This document shows positions 39,594 to 52,909 of a stretch of 64,000 bases of DNA, piece by piece. A model generated the notes under the pieces. It saw only the letters and a program-made list of their open reading frames with translations. It did no database searches and was not told where the DNA came from. The position numbers were made by a program, and so were the translations under genes. Source of the DNA: Callipepla californica brunnescens (taxonomy: Eukaryota; Chordata; Aves; Galliformes; Odontophoridae); the NCBI GenBank assembly GCA_023055505.1, contig JALIRH010000006.1:27253105-27317104 (forward strand). The letters are read 5' to 3'. Position 1 is the first letter of the stretch. Each line of letters starts with the position of its first letter.

Positions 39594-40162
39594 TGTCATG
39601 GTTTTATGATTTTTGGCATTGGTATTCCACATCATAACATCATGTAGTGCATTAAGAGTTAAAGAGTTAATGCTCCAACTCCATAGATCATTGATATTTC
39701 TGGGTATACCTGTCTCAGAAGAGAAGAAGAACTACATTCCCCAGAGGACTTTGCGATGCTTTGCATTTTTATGTATTTTCCGCTCAGAGGGAAAAGATAA
39801 AAAATCTCTGCGGTCATGGGGTGCTCTCTTTCCTTCAGGATCGACTCAGCAGTCGGTGCTCACTGCCGTCCGCCTTCAACATTAGCGTAAGGCCTTTGGT
39901 TTATCAGACACTCTCTCTTGCTCATTTTATTGATTCATTAGCCTCAATTCCAATTATATTGTATTATATTGTGTTATTTTACTTTCTGATATCTTATTTA
40001 GTAAATTAGCTTTCCTCCTCAGATCGTTGCCGCTGTTTTATTTCTAGGCCCATCTTTTCCCTTTTCTCTTTCACCCTTCCCCTTTCCTGGGGCGTGGGTC
40101 TGTGGATCCCCCGCACCAATCGTCATGGAACTGGGTCAATCCAGCCCAGTAAACCGTTGACA
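39594..40162 (+). mobile_element. Solo LTR, family B, 569 bp
   Basis: The unit starts TGTCATGGTTTTATG and ends AACCGTTGACA, with imperfect inverted ends (TGTCA/TGACA), and is flanked by the 5-bp duplication GAAGC (39589-39593 and 40163-40167). Length, ends and duplication size fit an ERVL-like LTR. Its right part is more GC-rich than the surroundings (GGGGCGTGGGTCTG near 40090), which supports an intrusive origin. No second LTR or internal retroviral genes are nearby, so it is a solo LTR. Sequence similarity to family A is not evident. The plus orientation is not independently proven. Confidence 0.85.
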
Positions 40163-40167
40163 GAAGC

Positions 40168-43100
40168 AGAGAAGTGAATTACTTCATACCCTCTTCTAGC
40201 TTTCAAACTGTACTGACAATTAACTTTTAAATGTAATTTTTAAATTAGAAATACTAATTGCTTAATTTTTACTTCCTAAGCAATCAATTACATTAAATAA
40301 ATTAAATTAAAAAATCAACACAAGGTACATCAGCACTTATCATTCATGACAGTTTAAGCCTTAAAAATTGTTACTCTTCTAGTTATGAAACACTTCACAT
40401 AGAAAGAAATTGTAAATAAATATTTCATAATGATTTATAATTGTCATCTGAGCCATCTATCTGGTGAACCTGGGGATTTTGTGGCCCAAAGAATCCAGGC
40501 AACACTGATTGTCAGTCAGTGAGCTCAAGTAAGCAATGTGTGATAGTCTGCTGAAGGTCAGTGATCACATCTATTACCATGCGAATAAATGGTTCGTGCT
40601 ATATTTTCTAAACTTCTCTTTCCAAGGCTTGCAGAAACATTGAGGGGGAAATATCAAAGAACAGCTACTGGGAGAGGAGAGAGGAGAATATCTTTGGGGA
40701 AAAATTGTTTCAATGTTAATAATAGGAATAGCGTGTTTTTGCATGTCCAAACTTAGAAAGGGCTTTCACGTATTTCACCTTGCCATTTTTCCAGTACTCA
40801 AACAAAAAACTACCCTGGAATAAGCAGTGAAATATACAAAAAATGTAGTAAATTCCTATTAGAATTGTATATGTGATTATTAATTACAGTCTTGCTATGT
40901 ACTTTCCATCATGAGCCTGTAACATTCTTCCTCTTCATATTTGCTATTTCCTTACCATGAGAAGAAACTCAGGCAGCAAAAGATAACAGACACAAAATAC
41001 TGGACGCAGAATTTAAATTCAGAAAATGAACAGCTTGCCTTTGGAGAATTGACACAACACAACTGGGTTGCTTAAGAAGGAGATTATTTTGTCCACTCAT
41101 CTTTTCTCTTGGTATCTCTTTTTTAGCTATTTTCCTAGAAGGATCCTTTTTCTTTGCAGATGTCTGCTCATTTTCAAAGCAGTAGCCAAGGATTACTCCA
41201 CAGGGTCAACACTGATGCAACACAAGTTTACATGCACAGCTGCATCATGTGAGAAAGACCTCATCTGTTTTGGGATACGCCAAGTATCTGCACTTCTAAG
41301 TATTTTGTTTGTTGATTTAGAACTGAACACAGTAATCATCACCAATAAGGGTAGAAAAGGAAGGGGAAATTATTACATACTTCCAAAATCTCTGTTCCTA
41401 AATCAAAGGAAGAGGATGACTGTTTCTTTGTTAAATTTTCCAATTGTACTTTGGACTCTGATTTCATACACTTGCAGATCCACTCCTTCTCTGTTTTACT
41501 ACTGTCTCTTTGGTTAATTTTCCTTACATGCAATTCATATCTTCTGAGATGTTTCCTGAGAGACGCTGTTAACAGCAGAGCGTATGTACAATCAATAAAA
41601 AATGAGGCATGTGCTCCACTAAATTAACAATTCTGCTTATTAATTAGAAAAACAGAAATCGTTCTTAATACTTTCTTTACATGAAAGGAAATGCATTTCT
41701 GCTTCAGTTTACTTGAAGTCAAAGAAATGGTAATTTCCCGTAATTTCAACACAGTCGTTAGTGAGGCAGGGGACTTCTTTCCAGGACCATGGAGAGTGCT
41801 TTCATTAGTCCTGAGGAGCATCCCTCTAAGTTCCCATGCGTGAGGGAATACATTTCAAGTAATTAAGTATTTGCGAGGAAAAAAATAGATACATGGACGT
41901 ATGAGTATGTGTATGTCCATGTTTATTCATCTTGATTAGCTGAAGACAAGACAGTAGTGAAATATGGGTGATATTTCCCTCAGGGAAATGTTCTGTTTTT
42001 CTGAGCTCAGCATACACTCCACACTTCATCCTTGTTAGACTTTGTCTGAAGTGGAAAAATGGTTTACTTAAGAATAGACACCTCAGTTTTTATGGATTTT
42101 TTAATGATATCCTGAAATAGGAATTTTAAATCTTTTGATTACAGGAAAAGTTCTCCCAGCCATCCTTTTCTGTTGCTGATGACTGCATAGAAACACCTTA
42201 TACAGTTATATTCATTTAGAATCATTAACAACTCTCTGTAGATCCCAGCATGAAAACTTCTGTTTAAAAAATTTATGAGTAAAACAAAAATGGACTATGG
42301 AATCTGTTCCTTTTTGGAGGATACTTTTCCCAGTTTTCCTAATAGTGTTTTGTTCTGTTTTGTTTTTTAAAGTAGCTGTAAGTACTTTGTACTGAAATGA
42401 CATAATAGCCCTAAAAACAGGAAAATATGTTTGTGTTAGCATGTTTGTTCAGCAAAGTACAGTGAGTTTTAAGTCAAGTATAGTTCAGATCACGTTTCAT
42501 CTCACTGTTTCATTGTGCTGATCAGCTTTAAAAGGTGAAATGTCTTCTACTTTTCAGTGTTTTACAAGAACAAAATACTTAAAGTCAATCCACAATGGAA
42601 TTTATTTCAATACCTTATCAGAAGTCAAACCCAGACTATATCTTATGAGAACTGTTAGTTCTCACTGTCATACAGTGCTGAAATTACTTCTGGAATTCAC
42701 ATAGATGTGATTATACTCATAAAGAGAAATACAAGGTGAGGAGATAAATGTTCAAATGTCTGTTCCAGTTTAACTGCCAAATTTCTTTAATTATTAGTTG
42801 TCATTTTTATCCCATATGTTCCAAACAGTGTATATTGCAGTAGTTTGACTCCTGAAGAAAAAGCACTTTGAGCAGAATGTAATTGATTTACTAGTTAGGT
42901 GTCAAATGGCTGACTATTGAGAAACATACGCAAAAAAAAAAAATACTAATTCTGAAGAAAACTACCACTGTCAAAAGCAAAACAGAAAAAAAAAAAGCTA
43001 GTCTGAAAAAAATATTTATTGTTTGTGGATAACAGAAAAATGCAGTGCATTTGAAAACACGTATTATATATAAACCGACTGGTACTGAGGGGATCACTTT

Positions 43101-44411
43101 ACATCTGCTCCAACATTCTTTATGTAAGAGTGGATGCATACATGCATAAGATATTCTTTTCAAATAAGGACAGAACATTACAGATATTTAGTTACAGGTT
43201 ACAACTGGTTTGAAAGAGGACATGTAAAACTGGACTCTTGTCTAGAGTTGAAGAAAACATTTATTATTTTGAGAAGAAAAAAAAAAAAAGAGAGAGAGAA
43301 AGAGAGAGAGCACTTCATAGCACTATAAGACAGCAGATCTGAAAGAGTTCCAAAAGGACACCAGAAATTCCAGATCCTTTTCTAAAGTCTTGAGCAAAAA
43401 GCTCGTTATACTTGCTGGCATTAAATAAATGCTATAGAGCTTGAGCAAACCTAATATGTCTATTCAAGACTGTCTCAAAGGGATGAAACTTGCTAAAAGA
43501 TTAAAATGGAATCTGAGTTTTAGACCAGAATTCCATTTGTAACAGGATTCCCTTTAATATCATACACTATTTAATATTATTGATTTGGGTGCTACACTAC
43601 CCAAAAGCATGTCACCTCCTTGAAGAGCTCTGTAATTCCTTTAGTAAGATTACTGTTAAGGAGTCATTTCCCTCTATGATAACTGACCCAGTGGATGCTT
43701 ACTGACTTCAAAGAGAAGGCACAAATATAATTTTTCCCCTATAAAGCAGTTTACATATAAGAGAAAACACAAAGAACCTCACTTTAGTCCATCATATAGG
43801 GAATATATTTATTTAATATAATTATTTATGAATACTCTTTCTTTTTCTGAGCAGTTGATTTGAATTTCCTTAGGTGAATGTCATCACACGTAAATATGAA
43901 TGGTTCACTATCTGCTTTTATTGGGAATCCTTTGAGTTTTGGAGATTTATGATGTAATCTATATAGGCTCACTCACACACACATGCACACAAAAATATTC
44001 TTTTTATATCGAGTGCCCAAGGAAAGAAAACAAACAAACAAAAGAACAAAAAATTAAAAGCTGGATAAGGTATTGCTGCTGCTTTATGCTTTAAGGGAGT
44101 AAACCTAACAGTGTAAGTCCGTATAGCAATGCAATGAACTCAGTAACCATGTAGCTCACCAAGAAACACAGGACTAAACCTTTCAAAAATGAACGAACCT
44201 CTGAAACTTTTTTACTCTTTATTCCTGAATATTAGTTAAGTCTGGAACGTGTTTAGACTATCATAACCCCAGCTGCTCTGGGACAGCTGAAACATGACAT
44301 GAAAGTATGTATTTTCTTTTTTTATTCTTGCAAATGTTTTAATACAGTGAACAGATGTATACTTCTGCTTATCTTCGTAGTTATTCTGCTCTTTTGATAA
44401 TTTCAAGAATT
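40168..44411. other. Unique AT-rich sequence
   Basis: No gene recognised. The longest frame, 149 codons at 41068-41517 on the plus strand, has hydrophobic, Cys/Leu-rich random-looking composition and no recognisable domain. A short purine repeat at 43271-43310 is listed separately. Confidence 0.55.
43271..43310 (+). repeat. Purine tract, A13 then (GA)n
   Basis: A run of A followed by GAGAGA units, an all-purine strand of about 40 bp. Such tracts can form triplex (H-DNA) structures. Confidence 0.9.
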
Positions 44412-44416
44412 CCCTT

Positions 44417-44812
44417 TGTATGGGAGCTGTTGAGTCACAGCCTAAACCACTGATTGATAATCTGAGGCAAGCACTGAGTCAGCCACGAGAGCACAGATGA
44501 AAGCAATTCACCTGTGTGACCGAAAGAAGTGGAGCCTGACTCCACCTCTCCTAGACCTCATTTAAGGGCTGATCACCACTGGGGAAGGGTTACTTTCTGG
44601 AGATTGGTCTCTTTGGAGTTTTTCCACTGTAAGCCTAGGAAATGGGTGAGTATTCCATCTATTTTCAATTATATATTTCCACTGTGGTAGTCTTTCTTAT
44701 TATGCATCTTGACTACCATATTTTTTTTAACTGACTATTCTATTAGCTGTATCTCTATATAAATACTATTTGAACTGCTTATTCTGTGAACTATATGTCT
44801 GTAACTCCTGCA
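44417..44812 (+). mobile_element. Solo LTR, family A copy 3
   Basis: This aligns with the LTRs at 10008 and 30259. It starts TGTATGGGAGCTGTTGAGTC and ends near CTCCTGCA, with the duplication CCCTT on both sides (44412-44416 and 44813-44817). TGAGTCA at 44475-44481 and ATTTAAGG at 44560-44567 are kept. It retains the segment missing from copy 2 but is longer than copy 1 (396 bp) because of extra AT-rich sequence in its right third, and its right terminal repeat is degenerate. The right boundary therefore rests on the duplication and the CA end. Confidence 0.78.
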
Positions 44813-44886
44813 CCCTTCTTCTGGAAGCGGTGTTTTGCTTCTGGAATAACTAATATTAAGTAAGTAACAGTTAGAATATATTTGAC

Positions 44887-44910
44887 TTTTTTTTTTTTTT
44901 TTTTTTTTTT
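44887..44910 (+). repeat. T24 homopolymer
   Basis: Twenty-four T bases, only about 75 bp beyond the right edge of the third family-A LTR. Confidence 0.95.
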
Positions 44911-45863
44911 AATCTCTCTTTTTTCATTGCTGATGTTTGCTAATTTGCCATTCTCATACATTTCCATCCTGGACACCTTTACTATACTTTGCCACCAGCC
45001 ATGATCCTGCTCTCAAGTGCTATTCCCCGACTGCTCTGCCACTTCCATTGCATCCATTCTATTTGCAGATCCACTTCTCAGTTCCCTGCTATCTTGTATA
45101 TCCATCTACTTCTTAGCTGTCATTTGAGAAGTTTCTCTTCCAAAAAGCAGCAAAAAGAAACTCTTTACAATTAAATATAAATTTCTTTTTCCTCTTACCA
45201 GTTTCCCTGAAATACCTCGTACAAAGAGCACTGTGGCACTTAGACTCTTCAGGAACCGGTGCTAACATAGATGAGATTACCACAGAACTCTTTTCTAGCC
45301 TTACTTCATTATGTTTCTGTATTAAAAGTGTTATAATTTATCTGTATTTTATGCTTATATTTTGGATATATTAACTGATAAATAGATATTATATAGCCTC
45401 AAAGAAATACTAATGGCAGCCTGCCTTCACTAATTTATGTGTGCTTGCCAGGAATGCACAGATCCAGATAAATGAAAACATGAAAATATGAAAGTAGGTC
45501 TGCTGGTATCTCCCTCTAATTCAGTGGGGAGTTTGAAGCTTTCCTCTGTCAGCTTGCCATGCATGAAGCTTGAATTACAAGAAATAGGAATCAAAAAGTA
45601 TTCCTATATTAATTCATAAAAACGAAAACTTTAGGCTTCCTCAATACAGACCGATCTTCATAGAAAATAACTAAATTAACTAAATATAAATACATTTATA
45701 ATTTTATATTTAAAATAACTAAAATATCTACAGTAACTTTCTACTTACAGGGGAAGAAAAAGAAAATTACTTGAGCCTATTTTCAGTCAGCCAAGTAAAT
45801 TTCAAAGTTAATACCATTAAGAGTGACAAAATAAATATTACTTAAAATAGCAAGATACACTGA

Positions 45864-45960
45864 ACAAAAAAAACAAAACAAACAAAACAAAAAAAAAAAA
45901 CAGCAACAAAAGTAATACAACAATGCATGCACACACACAAAAATCAACAACAAAAAAATC
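45864..45960 (+). repeat. A/C-rich low-complexity tract
   Basis: AAAAC, AAAC and CAACA units mixed with A12 and a short CACACACAC run. Confidence 0.88.
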
Positions 45961-46131
45961 TAAACCAGGACAGCGTAACTGTTATAGAAATACATCCAGA
46001 GGAAATCAAGTGAAGTGGTTATACTTTATTTTAGGGATAAAAAGAACTTAAGTCCCACACTGAGCAATTATAAAAGTGATACTCATCTAAGATGTTTGCG
46101 AATCTAAGGGATGACTTAGGTTTTCTAAGCT

Positions 46132-46133
<2 letters not shown>

Positions 46134-46173
<40 letters not shown>
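46134..46173 (+). repeat. T40 homopolymer
   Basis: Forty uninterrupted T bases, the longest homopolymer in the window. No retrogene or CR1 adjoins it, so it is not an obvious poly(A) tail of a recognisable insertion. Confidence 0.95.
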
Positions 46174-46174
<1 letters not shown>

Positions 46175-46273
46175 TTTGGCCAGCCGAAAGTCTGTGTACT
46201 ACATACCATACAAATTTATCTTTTGTCTGGGAGTAAACTTCACGAGGCAGTAAACAAAGGTGTGAAGACTGCT

Positions 46274-46299
46274 ATTTTTATTTATTTATTTATTTTTTA
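46274..46299 (+). repeat. (TTTA)n microsatellite
   Basis: About five TTTA units between T-rich edges. Confidence 0.88.
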
Positions 46300-49200
46300 C
46301 CATGAATGATTTCTAGTGGTGCTTTTGTAAGTCTCTTCTACTTACCATTTTATTCTCATTTCAAATCTACTCAGTTGAGATTATGAATCCTGGCTCTTCT
46401 ACGTAATTCTTCACAATCAATATTGATATATGCCAAGACAGTAAGTTTCAGAATAATATTGAAAGCCTAGGGGATCTATTTGAAGAAACTTGTGGATTGT
46501 TTTGTTTCAGAAGCTAAAATAAACCCTAAAAATGACCACTTCAGGCTGATACAATATAGCAGAAAGACACTTGAGAAAGAGTGTCAGACTGGAACAAGCA
46601 GATGGAATGCATGAAACCCAGGAGCTTCTAAATAGCCACTTAGCCAGCAATACCAAAATCAAGAAGTATTTTCTCTTCTGTTTTATGCCGTGAAGACAGG
46701 TTGTGCGTAGCAAGCTGACATCCTGCCTTGGATGTCAAAGTATCCTTTTATAGCCCTATCTCTCATTCTTTTTCTATTAATCAATAGTACATTTGGTTGG
46801 CTGTATCTGTTTCTACAGGTTTATTTTAATGGCAATAATAGCACATGGAACAAAAATCCCCTCTTTCTTTAGTACTGACAGACAATTCAAGCTATAACTT
46901 TTTGAAGTGCCAATATAGACTGATTTGTGCTTCATGGTCACTTACAATTCTTTTAGTTGTGAAGTGATAGTCAGCTGGCATGAGGAATTTCTTACTTTTC
47001 ACAAGTGCTTTTAAGTCTCCAATAATTTCATTATCCAGAAAGAAAATAAGATAAGCAAGGATGCAAATCAGTTAGTGGAAATTTAAAGTAGAGATTTAAT
47101 TTCTTTATGAGAACACTTTTTTTTTTTTTTTTAAGTGAAAAGCTCTAGACTGTCATGATTTCTTTTTAAAGAAGATTCTCAGCATTAACTACTTGCTAGA
47201 ATCCTTCTAAGGTTGTTGCAGTTGCAACAGGACTAATGCTGTCTGTCAAGATCCACGGTACCTGTTATTCCATTTATTGTTTATCAATACTGTCTTGCAT
47301 CACAGTCATCTCTTGTATGCTGAATTTTAACGAATTATGTTTAAGGACATAATTTCTATTGCAATTCAAGAGCACTACACAATTTCAGGTTATTAATCGT
47401 ATGTTTTAGATTTTTGTGTTGAATTTTCTATGGATTTTATTCCAGATTTGTGCCAGAGAATAAATGCAAAAACAAGTAATTTTCATTTACATACTAATAT
47501 ATTTTGGTTCTGAAGAGCATCATAGGTACTATATTCCAATGGTGAAGTGCATTAAAATGCTTTCTGTGTAACTTCATTTTAAAGGCGCATTAATAAGACA
47601 TTTAGCTAATGTCATATAATGCTTCTAGGGTTATAGCCATTTCAGGAAAGAAGACAGTGTTATTTCAAAAGGCCATATTTGCAGTTTTATTTGGTTTAAA
47701 AGATTACATTATTATTATGCTACAAGTTTCTTGATTTTTAAGAGACACAATCTTCAACTAAGTCATCTTCTCTGTCATTGTGATAGCAACTTTGATGGAA
47801 GCTGGAGGTTCTGGGCTGAGATGAATAAAACCCATTTCACCATAAGCTCTGTAACCTGACTTGTTTTTTGATCCTCTTTACTGTAAGGTAGAAGATCTCT
47901 CTTTTTCCTTTAGAAAAATTGTTTTAAACAAATGAAGAAAAAGCCCTGCTTCACAGCAGCCTCTGTTGTTAACTTAGGAGGTCCCACATTATGGGTCAAC
48001 TTGAAATATATCAGTGTCATCCTATTCTTGTAGAATCTTCTGGGTTGTAAAGTTACCCCTCTAGAGCTATCAAATTAGTCTGTGTGAATCTATGGCTGTA
48101 TTTTTTTTATTTTTTTTTTATTTTTTGCTAATGCATATAGCCACTAAACAACAGAGCTGAAGACCAGACAGGTAACATATGTGGTTATAGTCATACCTGT
48201 CCGTAGGTGGAGACATAGATCTTCCAGGAACCTGTATGAGTTTCATGCTGCAGCTTGGTTTCAGAAAAACTGAAGTAATACATGCTTTTGCTCTGTGGGA
48301 ATGACAAATGAGATAATGTTGACAAACTCCTGTTTCTTCACAGAATTAATCACATAGGTTAAAATAAAAGTTCCGGAGCTCAAATGTCCTTCCACCCCGT
48401 GAGAAAAATAAAATGACAAGTTTGTATCATATAGCATCTTCAGCTTTGTAAGGACTTGTTACACTTTTCTCACTCAATACATTTTTCCACATCTTTTCTG
48501 TTGCCTTGTTTGATCACAGGTTAAATTGTCACCTTGGAGATATCAGCATCTCGATAAAAAAAAAAAAATCAGCTATGTTGACATTAGAAACTACAGCTTC
48601 AATAACATTAATTAGGTGATTAAAATAAAATGTAAGTCTAAAAACCCAGAATAACTCAGATGACTAAAGCTAACACATGGGCTGTTTAGTAATGTGACCT
48701 CTAAAACTATGAGGTCTGGTTATTGGAAAAAGCTTTAATTCCCTCTTGCTAGAGGCTGAAGGAAACTGGCTCCTTCATCTGTTGTCAGAGCTTGATGACT
48801 AGTAAGTTGCAGAAAAAGTGTGTAAATCTGTGACAAAACCAATAGCTTCTATCTACATCCTACAATCTGTAGTACCTGAATTCAATACCATATACTAACA
48901 TTCCAAGATAACTAGCCTTTTTCCATGTGTAGTTGAACTGCTTATGACCTCACTACACCAATACTGATCTAGAACTGCCTGATTTTCCTCATTCAGTTTC
49001 TGCAAAGGCCAAACAACAATATTTGAGAAAATAAAAGGTTAAAAATATTCAAATTGTCATAATAATTACACATACTTTTACTACTTTAATTAGAATAGCA
49101 TTCAATCATGGTGATTGAGACAGCCAATGGTTGTGAATGGGTTTAATAGACAGGTGGAGGATTTTGCCCAAAAGGGCATTGTGTATTCTTCTTGGTATTT

Positions 49201-51900
49201 GTGTTGACATGGTGATCTGCTATGCCTGTCTTCGGTAGGTGGGATGGCTGTTAGCGGGTACACATTAGAGAAAGTGTAATATACTTCTAGAGCTAAGGTT
49301 CAGGGAAAGGTCCAGAATCTGTAAGTAACGGTTACTGCTTATTCTCTCCCACTGGGACACTGCCACAAATGTGCTAGAATAATGATTTCTGGAGACAAGA
49401 GTTCTCTTTTTTGCAGAACTGCCATTCTTTCTCCCTGTCTAAATTTCCCTTTTCAGACGACTCACTCTTTGTACTTAGCATCTGTACACAGAAGATATTT
49501 TCACTCTTGCTTTAGGCTGGTCTTCATTTTTGCATTTTTTTTGCCAAGAGATATTTTTTGCTAGAAGTCATATGTGTATGGGATTTTGCTGCAAACTCAT
49601 CCTATTTAAAACCGCTAGTAACAATAATAAATGATCTCATTAAAATGGGACGAAGGACTGAATCTAAAACTGTTTTATTTTGGTAATGTACTGATGCATC
49701 TATTTTAAAGTAAATTATCTTCCAAATGTAATCCAGCTTGTCAGCAAAACTGAGCAGATTATTTTTCAGCAAAGAGAAGGATACACACATGACTTCTGGC
49801 GACTGTCTGCCAAAATTTTACAGTCAAATGTAGAATCCTCAACCCAGACTACTAGAAAATGATAAATCTTTGAAGATGACATTATTAATTTATGAAGTAT
49901 CTGACAGATTTGATCTCAAACAACAGATAACATTTATGCAACAGCCTCATTTCCTTACATTCCTTCATAAATGAATCCAATTGCTACTAGAAGTTTTTAA
50001 AAGCTTGTTTGTAATTTAAATCTGACACAGCTGTACAGCCAAACTTTGTACGTCAGCCTTGACATGCTTTACTTAGGATCTTACACTAAGTATTTATCAC
50101 ATTAAGCAATGGTAAAAAAAAAAAAAAAAGTCCAAGTATAAATTTATTGTATTTATATATTTTGTACTGTGTAAAGAGTAGTTATGTGACCTGAGGTTGA
50201 TAGAAATCATATTTTTTGTTTGTTGAGTTATAGTTCTGCTCAGGTAGAAACAGTGACAACTGTCCCTTTACTTAAAAAAGGTAAAGCTATTTTTTTCCTC
50301 ATCTGAGTAAGTGGAAAAATATTTTTCACAGATGGGTAAAATTATCAAAATTATTGAAGATGTACTGAAGCTTATGCAGAGGTAAATGTATCCGTTGTCT
50401 GTGGTGGACTGTCCAGTATAATATAGCATGCAAAAGGAGATATCTAATACCCCTTAAATAGTTAGGGGCAAACACAACATTTATTTTGTGGAGTCTGAAA
50501 AGCACAAAAATAAGATGGCTTCTACAGAAGAACAAATATTTTCAGTGGAATTATCCACCATCTTTCATAGACACATCATCTGCTTGGTATGCACCCTGTC
50601 TAAAAAGATAACATTATGTAGACTAAATGACTCCTGTTTTGCCATCATCTTGTTACTCTTTTATCAGTTGAAACAATGTTATAAAATTTGGTTGGAAATA
50701 AGTTATTTTCATCTCTGGTTACATGGTGCTTATGACCATGAAAATATCCAAGTTTCTGAACTTGCGTTACCACCTGGCTAAAGGAGAATAATCCCTCCTT
50801 CATCTCATTGTCTTCAGTCTCTTTTCCTCATCATCCTGGGAGTTCCAGAACTGCAGGAGGTAAACATTTTTAGTTGGAAATAGGCAGAAATGTTAGAGCC
50901 CATTCCCTCAAGGTGCATGTTGGTTATTTCAGGTGGCAGGTTTAAGTTTCCTTCCCTTGCAGCTGTAACCAATACAGAGCTGTGGCTATGAAATCTGGAC
51001 AGACCACCTTGCTGAAGGAAAGATGGAGAGTGCAAGGGCAAATTGAGGTTATTAAAGAATTCCCTGCCAAGTTTGCAACAGAGGCAGTTTCCCAGGGCAA
51101 GATCACCACTGATCTTCTGTGCCTTGTTTCCCCCCTGAGCACTTCCTCCTCCTTCAGCTTCCATCAGCACCATGTACTCACTCAAGCCTACAATTACTGT
51201 AAGTGACTATGACTTTGGCTATTGCTATGCATTTTGCCAAACCGGTATAGACAGGTTCCAATAGGAAGCCACAAGAAAGTTGTACATTCCATCTAGTGAC
51301 TGTGAACAGAATTTTATTTCTGCAGAAAATCAGAGCCTATGCTGTCAGTATCTGTGCTACAAATACAGCTTGGGACTACAGTGTGTATTATCTCCTATTA
51401 ATCATAGCTCGTTGCTATTCAAAGCCTGGGCTACTTTGGGTACTGTGTTTGAGCTTGAGTAAAGCAAGAATCACTGACAAAAATGTAACATTAAGAGTTA
51501 TTTAAAATAATTGATAAGTCTTCACATTTAACTTGAACAACCACTTCAATATGGAACTGAATGCAGCTCAAGGAATTACAGCAACTAAAGGGATAACTGA
51601 AAGTGTTTACGATATTTACTGGAAAAATTTGCCTCATAAAATGAAATTGCAGTATTTCCAGAAAACATTGTTGAGTTGGCTTTGCTATCTCTCATTATAG
51701 AAATAGATCTCATATGCTTGAAACTTTCCCCTTCTTCATCATTGTTCTTCTGTTTTCCACCTCACTAAGTTAACAGAAGCTCATCATTCTCATTCTCACT
51801 TGCTCTTCTTCCCAACCAGGCACACAGAAAAATAACTCCTGTTAAATGCAAAAGTACTGGATTTTCATTCTTTTCAGAACTAAAAAGAAAAGCCACAGGC

Positions 51901-51920
51901 TTTTTTTTTTTTTTTTTTTT
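51901..51920 (+). repeat. T20 homopolymer
   Basis: Twenty T bases in AT-rich sequence. Confidence 0.95.
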
Positions 51921-52879
51921 AATTTAAAATCAGTGCTTGTTATTCTTCTCCTTCAGCCCTTATCATGTACACACTTGCGGCATCTGACAGCCACAAGTGA
52001 CATTACTTCTAGTCTCTTGAAGCTTGCACATTTTGATAGCTTTTATATCTTTTTAAATAACTGCTCTTAAAAAAGAAAGGTACTTATTTTTGAGTTTTAT
52101 TTTTCAGGGCTTAATTATTACTTAATGAACTTTTTTTTTTTTTTGGATTTGCGAGTGTTGTCTCTCTATAAAACCAGCTCCTTCTTGCATCCTTTTTGGG
52201 GTATGGAGGGAGGGGAGCTGGTTGGGATGCCCTCAGCAGGCACAACCCCTTATCGAAGGGTGTTGCCAGACATGACCAGCCACTCCAAACCAATCCTTTC
52301 TCTGTGCTTTTTAACTGTTTTCACACTTCTGCTGGCCCATGACTGACCTTCAGCCCAGCCTACAGTCATAGAGTCCTTCAGATAAAGAGATGTTCAGGAG
52401 CCACAGTGCTTGGAAGTGAGAGAAACTGAAAAGTAGCTCTGCCTCATGGCTTTCTTGTGATTTCTCTTCCCTGGTAGCTCTGAGCAGCAGTATTAGAGCA
52501 AGAGGGAAACAGAGCTGAGTGGTCACAGAAGTGCTTGCAGAAGAGATACTTGCAAGGAGGTTCTTAGGACAGCTTTTGCTCTTGTGTTCCACTTGGGTGG
52601 TAGCAAGCTGCTAGAAAAGCCCAGGGGCTTATAGAAACACACTCTGGAAAAAAAAAAAATCATCTTTTTTTTTTTGTGTGTTAGTGTTTATTTGTGTGAA
52701 TTTTACCTGGTGTAATACTATTGAAAAGGAAGAAAAAATACAGAGAAGGTAGAACACACTTGTAAAGTTGCTAGAACATTATTAAACTAGACAAATTTAA
52801 GAACAAAACAAATACTGCATATGTTCAGCATGCATTTCTTTTTTTAAGTGTACGGCTGCTTTTATGCCTCAAGCAGTTG

Positions 52880-52909
52880 TTTTTTTTTTTTTTGTTGTTG
52901 TTGTTGTTT
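52880..52909 (+). repeat. T tract followed by (GTT)n
   Basis: A run of 14 T bases leads into five GTT units. Confidence 0.9.

Noticed and set aside
41068..41517. Plus-strand open frame of 149 codons, the longest outside the repeats
   Set aside because: Composition is rich in Leu, Phe, Cys and Ser, typical of chance frames in AT-rich DNA. There is no domain, conserved-looking motif or promoter context.
50814..51206. Overlapping open frames on both strands in a slightly GC-richer patch
   Set aside because: Mutually overlapping frames without motifs suggest base-composition effects. No exon boundary was convincing.
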